In this document: positions 15,292-23,077 of the stretch, piece by piece
Layout: every line of letters starts with the position of its first letter
How positions within the stretch are numbered: position 1 is the first letter of the stretch
Assembly: GCA_934463165.1 (NCBI GenBank)
Contig: CAKSJG010000030.1
Location: 1 to 28,218, forward strand
Source of the DNA: an uncultured Clostridia bacterium
GTDB lineage: Bacteria > Bacillota > Clostridia > UMGS1810
Direction of reading: 5' to 3'
DNA length: 28,218 bases
Notes under the pieces: generated by a model
What the model saw: only the letters and a program-made list of their open reading frames with translations
Told to the model about the DNA's origin: nothing
The model's database searches: none
Program-made: the position numbers and the translations under genes

Positions 15292-16940
15292 CCAGTAAAA
15301 TTTTTCGATCAATAATAATCACTTCTTTTACAACAATTTTTGCAACATTGGTTATAATTATCGGCATACTCTACGGATATTTTTCGGATATTCAAAGGCA
15401 GCAGCTTAAATTGCAGCTTCGTCTGGCTGCGCAGGGCGTCAATGATGAGGGCGTGATTTATCTGGAAAATGTGAGCGAAGAGGATTGCAGATTTACTCTT
15501 ATCAGCGATGACGGAAGTGTTTTATACGATACAGAGAGCAATCCGTCGGATATGGACAATCATCTTGAGCGCTCCGAGGTAAAGGAAGCGTTAAAAAACG
15601 GTGAGGGTGAAAGCTCAAGATTCTCCTCTACCCTGCTTGAAAAAAACATGTATATAGCACAGAGACTCGATAACGGAAGCGTAATCAGAATTTCGGTAAC
15701 ACAGCACAGCATTGTACTTTTGGTGCTCGGAATACTTCAGCCTATAGTTGTCATTCTTATTTTTTCCGTTATCATATCCATATTTGTTGCCCATAAAATG
15801 TCGAAAAGAATAATAACACCCATAAACAATCTTAATCTTGACAAACCGCTTGAAAATGATGCATATGATGAAATATCTCCCCTGCTCACACGTATCGAAC
15901 AGCAAAACCGTGAAATAAACCATCAAATTAAGAAACTCAAAAAAAGCCATGATGAATTTTCGGCAATAATAGACAATATGAACGAGGGGCTTGTTATGCT
16001 CGGAAAAGACGGACATATCGTCGCAATAAATACCGCTGCCGAAAAGCTGTTTAATACCGGCAAGGAATGCATAGGAAAAGATTTTTTAACGGTTGAACGC
16101 AGTGTTGATATAGATAAGGCAATAAAAGATGCTGCCGAATCGGGGAAAAGCGAAATAAATATAAAACGCGCAGGGCGGATATACCAGCTGAACATAAGCA
16201 AAATCGGTGACCAAAGTCACAAAAACGGCATCATTATCCTGTCTTTTGACATAAGCGAAAAGGTTCTTGCCGAAAAAACACGAAAAGAATTTACGGCTAA
16301 TGTTTCTCACGAGCTGAAAACACCTCTGCAAACAATCATGGGAAGCGCGGAACTTATGCAAAGCGGTCTTGCCAAAAAAGAGGACACAAATGCATTTTTA
16401 AGCAACATACGATCGGAATCTGAAAGACTCGTGACGCTTATTGATGATATAATCAGACTTTCGCAGCTTGACGAGCAGACAGAATTCAAAAAAGAAAAAG
16501 TTGATATTTTTGAAACGGCGAAAGAAGTTAAAAATGAACTTGAACCGTTTGCTGATAAACATAAAATCAAAATAGAATTAAGCGGCGAAAGCATTGTCAC
16601 GGACGGTGTTGCAAGACTTGTTCACGAAATAATTTTTAACCTTGCGGAAAATGCAATAAAATATAACAAGGAAAACGGAAACGTTAAAATCGATGTAAAA
16701 AACGAAAACGGCAAAGCTGCCGTTACCGTAAAAGACAACGGTATCGGAATACCGCATGAAGATTTACCGAGAATTTTTGAAAGATTTTACCGTGTTGATA
16801 AGAGCCGTTCAAAGCAAATCGGGGGAACGGGACTCGGGCTTTCGATTGTAAAGCACGCTGCCGAATGCCTTGGAGCTTCAATAACGGTAAACAGTACGCC
16901 GAATGAAGGCACGGAATTCAAAGTTATATTTAACGTATAA
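15288..16940 (+). CDS. phoR: Phosphate-sensing membrane histidine kinase
   Basis: The protein has 550 residues. Helix 1 is at about 8-31, an outer domain at 32-140, and helix 2 at about 142-168. A short HAMP-like linker and coiled coil lead to a PAS domain at about 222-325 (FSAIIDNMNEGLVMLGKDG). The dimerisation domain holds the phospho-acceptor His341 in NVSHELKTPLQT. The ATPase domain has an N-box NLAENAIKYN near 451, DNGIGIP near 483 and GGTGLGLSIVKH near 513. This architecture matches Gram-positive PhoR. The start lies in the phoB stop (ATGA). A good terminator follows the stop. Codons 305-344 occur again, almost unchanged, at 22691-22811 beyond the sugar cassette. Confidence 0.94.
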   Translation: MTSKIFRSIIITSFTTIFATLVIIIGILYGYFSDIQRQQLKLQLRLAAQGVNDEGVIYLENVSEEDCRFTLISDDGSVLYDTESNPSDMDNHLERSEVKEALKNGEGESSRFSSTLLEKNMYIAQRLDNGSVIRISVTQHSIVLLVLGILQPIVVILIFSVIISIFVAHKMSKRIITPINNLNLDKPLENDAYDEISPLLTRIEQQNREINHQIKKLKKSHDEFSAIIDNMNEGLVMLGKDGHIVAINTAAEKLFNTGKECIGKDFLTVERSVDIDKAIKDAAESGKSEINIKRAGRIYQLNISKIGDQSHKNGIIILSFDISEKVLAEKTRKEFTANVSHELKTPLQTIMGSAELMQSGLAKKEDTNAFLSNIRSESERLVTLIDDIIRLSQLDEQTEFKKEKVDIFETAKEVKNELEPFADKHKIKIELSGESIVTDGVARLVHEIIFNLAENAIKYNKENGNVKIDVKNENGKAAVTVKDNGIGIPHEDLPRIFERFYRVDKSRSKQIGGTGLGLSIVKHAAECLGASITVNSTPNEGTEFKVIFNV

Positions 16941-16951
16941 GTAAAAAACAA

Positions 16952-16997
16952 AAGCATGGAAGCATCCAAAACGGATTTTCCATGCTTTAATTTTACA
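16952..16997. terminator. Bidirectional terminator between phoR and the sugar operon
   Basis: AAAGCATGGAA and TTCCATGCTTT form the outer stem (16952-16989), with an inner ATCC/GGAT pairing. AATTTTA follows on the plus strand; TTTTG and six T follow on the minus strand. It can therefore end both the phoR transcript and the convergent aldolase transcript. A mutated copy lies at 22818-22855. Confidence 0.85.
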
Positions 16998-17046
16998 TAT
17001 TAAACTCAAAAACCGATGTGTTAAGCGTTCATCTTGACTGAATTAA

Positions 17047-17880
17047 CTAATCCGAAAGTGAAAATACTTTCATCGCATCAATAACATTGTCTTTCATAGC
17101 TTTTACGGCAGCTGCTTCAATATCATGGTAAAATGTCTTATCAGACAATTCTGACACTGCTCTACCGCCTTCTTTTGCCATATATGTATAGTAATTAATT
17201 TTTCTGATACCGAGCTCTATAACCCTTTTATAATCTTCATGGCTGACGCCGGAGCCGCCGTGCATTACAAGAGGTACATTAACCGACGAATGTATCTTTG
17301 CAAGCCTTTCAAAATCAAGTTTTGGCTTTTTAAGATATATTCCGTGCGCCGTTCCGAAAGCACATGCAAGAGCGTCTATTCCGGTTTTATTCACGAAATC
17401 CGCGGCAGCATCGGGATCGGTATATATACTCTCGCCCTCACTGCCGCCCGATTCACGTGAGCCCATAGAGCCGATTTCCGCTTCAACGGAAATACCGTAT
17501 CTTGACGCTATCTCAACAATTATCGAAGTATTTGCATAATTTTGTTCATTTGGAAGCTCGGAGCCGTCATACATAACAGATGTATATCCCAAGTCCATAC
17601 CGCGTTTTACATAATTCATATCGGTTCCGTGATCCAGATGAACACAAACGGGAACAGACGATTTATCTGCCATAAAAAGCATTATAGGGGTAATTTCATC
17701 CATTTTGCAAAGTCCCATTTCTTCATGAACCTGAGCATGCATAATAATTACTGGCTGATTTATCTCTTCAGCCGCCGAAATAACCGCTTTTGCCGATGCA
17801 AGGTTCGGCGTATTAAACGAGCCTATTGCACATTTTTTTGCTTCTGCAATTTTTAATATTTCTTTAAGACTTACTAACAT
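17047..17880 (-). CDS. Class II (zinc) fructose/tagatose-bisphosphate-type aldolase
   Basis: The protein has 277 residues, the size of the GatY/KbaY/FbaA family. These enzymes split ketose phosphates to dihydroxyacetone phosphate and an aldehyde in the cytoplasm. Catalytic and metal motifs are intact: VCVHLDHGTD (Asp83, zinc-binding His84), VEAEIGSMG, FGTAHGIY (zinc His), MHGGSGV (zinc His) and KINYYTYM (phosphate/substrate loop). It is the last gene of the isomerase-kinase-epimerase operon and overlaps the DUF4432 gene by 7 bases, with GGAGG as ribosome site. It is not the FucA/RhaD class of aldolase usually paired with a fucose-type isomerase. The true substrate, a ketose 1-phosphate or bisphosphate, is unknown. 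An inositol-pathway (IolJ) role is possible but not supported by neighbours. Confidence 0.88.
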   Translation of the reverse strand: MLVSLKEILKIAEAKKCAIGSFNTPNLASAKAVISAAEEINQPVIIMHAQVHEEMGLCKMDEITPIMLFMADKSSVPVCVHLDHGTDMNYVKRGMDLGYTSVMYDGSELPNEQNYANTSIIVEIASRYGISVEAEIGSMGSRESGGSEGESIYTDPDAAADFVNKTGIDALACAFGTAHGIYLKKPKLDFERLAKIHSSVNVPLVMHGGSGVSHEDYKRVIELGIRKINYYTYMAKEGGRAVSELSDKTFYHDIEAAAVKAMKDNVIDAMKVFSLSD

Positions 17881-18848
17881 TGTTGTTCCTCCGTAAATTC
17901 AAATTTTATACAGTAATTTCTCTCTTCTCCCGATGATAAATAATCAAGTATTCCGTTTTCTCTCATAACATTTCTTCCGTCCGGCAGACAGTTTCCGGGT
18001 TCCAAGCCGAGAACGTATTCATTTTCTCCCATCATTTTCCACTCAGTAAAATATTTAAGCTCATCTGCATTGTATTTTATCTTTAAACCTTTTTTGATAT
18101 CGCTGTTATAAACGGACACAACCGCATTGCCGCTCATTGCATGATAATAGCATTTCTCTGTGTATCCGTTTTGAGGTTTTTCCATTATCGTGCAGCTTTC
18201 AATTCCGTCTTTTGCATGCTCATTGCGCGGCGTCACATTATTTGACGGAATATCAACGACAGTGTTTTCGGATAAAAGCGGATATCCCACATTGCAGTGA
18301 TACAGTATTTCAAACGGTGTTTCGGATGATGATATATTTTTTATTTTATCTTTAAGAACAATTTCGTTTTTTTCTGTGGAACATATATATTCCCTCTCTA
18401 AAATCAGCTGATGCGAAAACAATGCGGCGTCTCTTACGGTAAGCTTAATGTGAATCTCGTTGTTTTCAATCCAATACATATCGTTTTCGCACGGAGTATT
18501 TGAAATGCTTCCGTGCAAAGGCAGATTTTCACCGTTATCCATGCACGGTGAGCCGACAGCGGTAAGGCCGCATGTGGTAAAGAATCCGGCTGTAAAAGAG
18601 TTCAAAAAACCGTTTTCTTTATTGTCATAATATTGCGGTGACACATATCCCGAAGGTGAAAAATAGCCATAGTTATCTCCCTTTAAAGAAAGCCTCGATA
18701 TATCTCCGCATCTGTCAAGCGAGACAGTAAACTCAAGTCCGCATCCGTTTCGGACATTCAAAATACGCATACCGTCACCCTTGCCGCCTATGAGACGCAT
18801 TTTTTCAACAACGTAAAGCTGATGCTGATGTCCAATATATTTATTCAT
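17874..18848 (-). CDS. DUF4432 family aldose 1-epimerase-like protein
   Basis: The protein has 324 residues of the galactose mutarotase-like beta fold. DUF4432-type features are SLDRCGDISRL, GFFTTCGLTAVGSP, LPLHGSISNTP, HCNVGYPLL and EWKMMGENEYVLGLEPGN. The His in LHGS and the His in YHCN are candidates for sugar-ring opening, and the Glu in GLEPGN for the catalytic base. The role inferred from the family is to bring the anomers of the operon's sugar into equilibrium before isomerisation. Its start overlaps the kinase gene's end by 8 bases and its stop overlaps the aldolase start, so all are co-translated. GGGGAGG is the ribosome site. Confidence 0.85.
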   Translation of the reverse strand: MNKYIGHQHQLYVVEKMRLIGGKGDGMRILNVRNGCGLEFTVSLDRCGDISRLSLKGDNYGYFSPSGYVSPQYYDNKENGFLNSFTAGFFTTCGLTAVGSPCMDNGENLPLHGSISNTPCENDMYWIENNEIHIKLTVRDAALFSHQLILEREYICSTEKNEIVLKDKIKNISSSETPFEILYHCNVGYPLLSENTVVDIPSNNVTPRNEHAKDGIESCTIMEKPQNGYTEKCYYHAMSGNAVVSVYNSDIKKGLKIKYNADELKYFTEWKMMGENEYVLGLEPGNCLPDGRNVMRENGILDYLSSGEERNYCIKFEFTEEQQC

Positions 18849-20346
18849 CGTAAACCTCCCCTATTATCGGTCTTATTGCATTGTATATTTTTTTGTAAGC
18901 TTCAAACTGTTTACCGTATTTTAATTTGTTTTTTTCATTCGGAAAATATATACTTCTTTCTTTAACGAAAATCTCTGCGGCAGCTTTAAGATTTTTACAT
19001 ACTCCCACAGCGACGGACACAAGCATACATGTGCCGCAAGCCCCGGCTTCTTTTGCCGAAAGAGCGGAAATAGGTTTCCCGAATATATCGGCTTTTATCT
19101 GCAGCCATTTTTCGGACGATGCGCCGCCTCCAGCTGCAACAATTTTTTTGAATTCTATACCGTAGCTTTCCATATTTTTTATGTTAATCATTGCTTCATA
19201 GGCTACGCCCTCCATAAGGGCTTTATAAACATCGTGTCTTGTATGTTCAAGCGTCAGGCCGACAAATACAGCCTTTGAGCCGTTATCCGTATACGGATTT
19301 GCCGCCCCGGCAAAATGAGGCATTACAAGAATTTCCGTCGGGTCATCGGGAATATTGCCGTCCAGATATTTATATATATTTTCATTATTTTCGCGGCATA
19401 TCGCGCATTCATGCTGCGAAAAATTATCTCTGAACCATTTAAGAACCGCGCCTCCGGTAAACGAAAGCGCATAACTTACGTATGTATCATCAAAAACATA
19501 CGGCACAACCGAATAACCCTCTTCATACAATTTTTTGTTTTCGGGAATTTTATCAAAAACAGGAGTTATGCATTCAACCGTTCCGCTGCCGTCTACAGCT
19601 GTGCCAACCTCAAATACGCCGGCTCCGATTGCAGCTGCAACCTGGTCATGACAACCGTTTACAATTAATATATCAGTCTGTATATTAAGTTCATTTGCAA
19701 CGCCGGCTTTTATCTTACCTGCTGCAGTTCCGCTCGGGACAGGCTCAGACATTAACGATAAATCTATTTTTGCCGCATTAAATATTTCTTTACTCCATGT
19801 TTTTTTGCGTATGTCAAACCCCATGGTTCTTGCCGCCAGTGAATAGTCTATGTGTGCAACTCCCGTCAGCATATATACAATATAATCCTGCATAAGGAGT
19901 ATGCGCTTTATTCTGCCGTATATTTCCGGATGATTTTTTCTTATCCACATTATTTTCGGTATGCTGTACATCTGATGAGGCTGCGTTCCCGAAATATACG
20001 TTATTTTATCCGTTCCGATACTTTCGCTAAGCTTGTCAACCTCGCATTTTCCTCTTGCGTCCGTATAAAGCATTGACGGCATTAAAACTCTGTCTTTATC
20101 ATCAATCACTGCAAATGTTTCTCCGAATGATGTGATTCCGATTGCCGAAAGCTCACTATGTTTTTTGCAGGTGTTTTTTATGCATGTGCAGACAGAAGCA
20201 AAAATATTTTCGGCATCGATCTCATGTTTGCCGCTTATTCTTGATACATCATATTCAACATATTCATTATCAATATATGAACCATTATCACTGTATACCG
20301 TAAGCTTACATCCCGTTGTGCCTACGTCCAATCCGCCTATATACAT
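18841..20346 (-). CDS. FGGY-family carbohydrate kinase
   Basis: The protein has 501 residues with the two ATPase-fold domains of FGGY kinases. The phosphate-1 loop is GGLDVGTTGCKLTVY at residues 3-17. AIGITSFGETFAVID lies near 67, and YTDARG is the substrate region. GCHDQVAAAIGAGV and DGSGTVECI form the second phosphate loop, and AAGGGASSEKWLQIKADIFG is the adenosine site. Overall it resembles xylulokinase/fuculokinase-like proteins; the phosphorylated sugar cannot be assigned. From the neighbours it should act on the ketose made by the isomerase. It starts at an ATG one base after the isomerase stop, with GAGGAG inside that gene. Confidence 0.9.
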   Translation of the reverse strand: MYIGGLDVGTTGCKLTVYSDNGSYIDNEYVEYDVSRISGKHEIDAENIFASVCTCIKNTCKKHSELSAIGITSFGETFAVIDDKDRVLMPSMLYTDARGKCEVDKLSESIGTDKITYISGTQPHQMYSIPKIMWIRKNHPEIYGRIKRILLMQDYIVYMLTGVAHIDYSLAARTMGFDIRKKTWSKEIFNAAKIDLSLMSEPVPSGTAAGKIKAGVANELNIQTDILIVNGCHDQVAAAIGAGVFEVGTAVDGSGTVECITPVFDKIPENKKLYEEGYSVVPYVFDDTYVSYALSFTGGAVLKWFRDNFSQHECAICRENNENIYKYLDGNIPDDPTEILVMPHFAGAANPYTDNGSKAVFVGLTLEHTRHDVYKALMEGVAYEAMINIKNMESYGIEFKKIVAAGGGASSEKWLQIKADIFGKPISALSAKEAGACGTCMLVSVAVGVCKNLKAAAEIFVKERSIYFPNEKNKLKYGKQFEAYKKIYNAIRPIIGEVYDE

Positions 20347-20347
20347 A

Positions 20348-21748
20348 TCAGTCTGTCTCCTCTATGCTTACAACATCGTAATTAAGATAATATCTGAACG
20401 CTTCTTCAAGAATTCTTTTTACATGACCGTTTGCAACGGTTGTATGATGTTTGAAGCCGCCTCTGGCAAGATTAATAAGCTTACTTTGCAATTTATCGAT
20501 TTGTGCCACTCCGCCGCAGCCGAAAAATCCGTCTTCTATTATATCGTCCGTAAAAGTTCCCTCGCTGAAATATATTGTTATTTTTCCGTTTTCCGTCTTG
20601 CAGTTTGAAAATGTCATCGGGAATGATGCTATTCTTCCCTCATTTGTTCCCCAGCCGCTTCCGGCGTCGGTCTTATCAAACATTTTGTGCGATGTTACGG
20701 TTCCTTTATTTTTCATAAGCTTCTGTGCCGTTGAACCGCAATGGAAAAGAATAACCTTGTTTTTATCATCGCCGTAGTTATTGTTCCAGTCAAGACATGC
20801 TGCAGGGCCCTCGGTTGCCAAGGATAAAGCACGCATGGTAATTGCGGAGCACATGTCAATCTCACATGAAGCGGTTATTCCACGGTCATTTAATTCGCTT
20901 ATCAGCACACACGGACAAACTCTGAGATATGTTTCCATCTCATTCCAGCATCTGAGAGCTATTGCATCAAGATGATATGCGTCTATGTATTCATCAATAA
21001 CCACGCTTATTTTTGAAAGCATAAGTTTTTTATCTTCGGGAACGTTTGAAAAATCAGTATAATTCTCAAGTACATTCTTTTTATCAATAACCTTTTGGTC
21101 ACTGTCCGATTTAGAACGCACAAGCTCAAACAGTTCGGATAGATCAAAGCATTCAACGTTGATACCGTGTCTTTGCATGGTAACCTCATCAAAACGAACG
21201 GTTTTGAATGCCGTTGTTCTCGCGCCTATGCATCCTATGGTAAATCTTTTCATTCCGTTAACCACTCGGCATACCGCGGCAAAATCATGAAGATTTGATT
21301 TAAATTCATCTGATAGAGGATGAACGACATGCGGCTGCATAACCGTATACGGAACACGGTATTGCTCAAAAACATCCGTAACCGAAAACTTGCCGCAAAA
21401 TGCATCGCGACGATGAGCAAAATCAAGCTTGCCTATTTCATCGGGATATGCCTGCATAAATATCGGCACACCAGCATCCTGCAAGGCAGCTATTGCACCG
21501 TTTTCATCTATAAATATCGGCATACACAAAATAACTCCGTCATATTTACCCTCGTGTGATTTAAGCCATTTTGCGTATTTTCTGCCTTCGTCTCTTGTTT
21601 CAACCGCACCGTAACGGGTTGCATCTTTATCCATAATCAAATAATCATATCCGGCATCGGTTACGGCTTTTACCATATCCTCACGAGCACTTTCAATAAG
21701 TTCCGCAGGCATAAAGCCGCGATTTCCGAAATACAAAGCAAATTTCAT
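20348..21748 (-). CDS. L-fucose/L-arabinose isomerase family protein
   Basis: The protein has 466 residues from the chosen ATG (21746-21748). GGGAG lies 8 bases upstream; an in-frame GTG three codons earlier overlaps that site and is less likely. The N-terminal half is Rossmann-like (FALYFGNRGFMPAEL, GVILCMPIF). The C-terminal half resembles the fucose isomerase C-terminal domain, with likely metal ligands in CWNEME (Glu), SCEIDMCSA (Asp) and GGFKHHTTV (His). FGCGGVAQID is also typical. Known relatives convert aldoses such as L-fucose, D-arabinose or L-arabinose to ketoses. This copy is shorter than classical FucI (about 590), as in the broad family of uncharacterised members. It is the first gene of the sugar operon and divergent from the AraC regulator. 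Confidence 0.87.
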   Translation of the reverse strand: MKFALYFGNRGFMPAELIESAREDMVKAVTDAGYDYLIMDKDATRYGAVETRDEGRKYAKWLKSHEGKYDGVILCMPIFIDENGAIAALQDAGVPIFMQAYPDEIGKLDFAHRRDAFCGKFSVTDVFEQYRVPYTVMQPHVVHPLSDEFKSNLHDFAAVCRVVNGMKRFTIGCIGARTTAFKTVRFDEVTMQRHGINVECFDLSELFELVRSKSDSDQKVIDKKNVLENYTDFSNVPEDKKLMLSKISVVIDEYIDAYHLDAIALRCWNEMETYLRVCPCVLISELNDRGITASCEIDMCSAITMRALSLATEGPAACLDWNNNYGDDKNKVILFHCGSTAQKLMKNKGTVTSHKMFDKTDAGSGWGTNEGRIASFPMTFSNCKTENGKITIYFSEGTFTDDIIEDGFFGCGGVAQIDKLQSKLINLARGGFKHHTTVANGHVKRILEEAFRYYLNYDVVSIEETD

Positions 21749-21778
21749 TTTTTTCACTCCCGTAATTTTATTATTTGC

Positions 21779-21811
21779 TTGAATTATATCAAAAACTATG
21801 CTACAATTAAA
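21779..21811. promoter_or_regulatory. Overlapping divergent promoters of the sugar operon and its regulator
   Basis: On the plus strand TTGAAT (21779-21784) and TACAAT (21802-21807) are 17 bases apart and drive the AraC gene. On the minus strand TATAAT (21783-21788) is preceded at 17 bases by TTTAAT (21806-21811) and faces the isomerase. The minus -35 is weak, which fits need for an activator. The regulator's -35 overlaps the operon's -10, so the two would compete. Confidence 0.7.
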
Positions 21812-21861
21812 GTGAATTTTGTATTATTAATTGTAAATTTGTCCGGGGGTTTGGTGTTTTT

Positions 21862-22692
21862 ATGAAATTGAAATTTGACAAGATAAAGCTTACGGAAATT
21901 ATGGAAGCTTTTTATGCGCTTACAAAAATCAAAATAATTATATTTGATAAAAACCACAACATAATTTTATCGTATCCCGAAACCGACTGCAAATTTTGCG
22001 CTTTGATGAAAAAAACGGAAATCGGAAGAGAAAAATGCAATTCAAATGATATGGAAATATTTGAAAAATGCAGAAAAAAGAGCGAGCTGATTGTATATAC
22101 ATGCCATGCGGGACTTGTTGAGGGCTGCGCTCCTCTTAAATACGGAGAAATTGTAATCGGATATATAATGTTCGGTCAGGTATCGGATCTTCCGAGCAGA
22201 GAAACACTGAATCAGAGTATTGAATATATATGCAAAGCATATAATCTCGATTCGAAAATCTTTATTAATGCATCAAAAAGCATTACGGTTAAAAAATCCG
22301 ATATAATAATGTCGGCGGCAAAGATATTCAGTGCATGCACAAGCTACATTATCATAAACGAAATGCTGATACCCGAAAATGACAAAATTATTTCGCAATG
22401 CGATTCATATATAAATGACAATATAGATACCGCATCGGTTGACAGCCTTATAGCGCTTACGGGATTATCAAGGACAAAGCTTTATGAAACTTTTAAAAAG
22501 AGTATTTCAAAAGGTGTATCGGAATTTATCAGAGATAAAAGACTTGCAAAAGCGGAAGAATTATTAAAGAAAACCGATCTTTCAATCTACGAAATTTCGG
22601 TTCAATGCGGATTTAACGACTACAACTATTTCAGCAGAATATTTAAAAACAAATATAAAAAATCGCCAAAATCTTTCAGAATGTCATTGTAA
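21862..22692 (+). CDS. AraC-family regulator with PocR sensory domain
   Basis: The protein has 276 residues. The N-terminal part (about 8-165) is a PocR-type domain with a Cys-rich core: DCKFCALM, GREKCN and the hallmark YTCHAGLVEGCAPL. GYIMFGQVSD follows. The C-terminal 95 residues are a double helix-turn-helix of the AraC type (VDSLIALTGLSRTKLYETFK, then IYEISVQCGFNDYNYFSRIF and KSPKSFR). PocR domains are thought to bind small molecules such as propanediol, as in Salmonella PocR. It probably activates the divergent sugar operon. The GGGGG ribosome site is rather far (about 12 bases) from the ATG. The last two bases of its stop codon are the first bases of the phoR-derived repeat. Confidence 0.9.
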   Translation: MKLKFDKIKLTEIMEAFYALTKIKIIIFDKNHNIILSYPETDCKFCALMKKTEIGREKCNSNDMEIFEKCRKKSELIVYTCHAGLVEGCAPLKYGEIVIGYIMFGQVSDLPSRETLNQSIEYICKAYNLDSKIFINASKSITVKKSDIIMSAAKIFSACTSYIIINEMLIPENDKIISQCDSYINDNIDTASVDSLIALTGLSRTKLYETFKKSISKGVSEFIRDKRLAKAEELLKKTDLSIYEISVQCGFNDYNYFSRIFKNKYKKSPKSFRMSL

Positions 22693-22811
22693 AATCGGTG
22701 ACCAAAGTCACAAAAACGGCATCATTATACTGTCTTTTGACATAAGCGAAAAGGTTCTTGCCGAAAAAACACGAAAAGAATTTACGGCTAATGTTTCTCA
22801 CGAGCTGAAAA
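22691..22811 (+). pseudogene. phoR fragment (codons 305-344), duplicated
   Basis: These 121 bases match phoR 16200-16320 with one difference (C to A at 22729, silent Ile ATC to ATA). They encode the end of the PAS domain through the phospho-acceptor region NVSHELK. After 22811 the match stops; five unrelated bases lead straight into a copy of the phoR terminator, so about 630 bases of phoR are deleted. There is no start codon or ribosome site, and it is out of frame with the AraC gene, so expression is not expected. Confidence 0.9.
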
Positions 22812-22817
22812 GAGATA

Positions 22818-22860
22818 AAAGCATGGAAGTATCCCAAACGCTGTTTCCATGCTTTAATTT
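22818..22860 (+). terminator. Copied phoR terminator, now behind the AraC gene
   Basis: AAAGCATGGAA and TTCCATGCTTT keep the outer stem, followed by AATTTTA. Across 56 bases (22817-22872 against 16951-17006) only 5 differ, all in the upper hairpin, where the inner ATCC/GGAT pairing is lost. It can still serve as terminator for the AraC transcript. Confidence 0.75.
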
Positions 22861-22872
22861 TACATATTAAAC

Positions 22873-23036
22873 CTACATCGTTATACGGAGAAACGGCAGG
22901 TGTTTTCAGGTGGTGCAGAAGGAAAAATAAAGCCTGCAAAGAATAAATCCTTACAGACTATAATTAATGTATTAGGTTATTTGATGTAAATATGATTGCT
23001 TTTTTATCAAGTGTTTGTAAATATCGCAATGTTTAA
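22873..23036. other. Gene-free stretch with possible coding debris
   Basis: Together with the phoR remnant this fills the 385-base gap 22693-23077. A short plus-strand frame reads YGETAGVFRWCRRKNKACKE and then stops; it could be the tail of a lost gene, but I cannot name it. No promoter or RNA gene was recognised here. Confidence 0.3.
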
Positions 23037-23062
23037 GGGCATACCGCAAATGCAGTATGCCC
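23037..23062 (-). terminator. Probable terminator of the GNAT gene
   Basis: GGGCATAC and GTATGCCC form an 8-bp stem with an inner GC/GC step, 15 bases past the GNAT stop. The following minus-strand bases (TTAAACATT) are only weakly T-rich. Confidence 0.5.
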
Positions 23063-23077
23063 TCGTTTCATTCGTTT

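Noticed and set aside
20132..20608. 158-codon open frame on the plus strand
   Set aside because: It lies opposite the FGGY kinase and isomerase genes, has no ribosome site or family motifs, and the minus-strand genes are clear.
22676..22939. 87-codon minus-strand frame across the phoR remnant
   Set aside because: It resembles only the antisense frame of phoR at 16086-16361, so the similarity comes from the DNA repeat and does not indicate a protein family.
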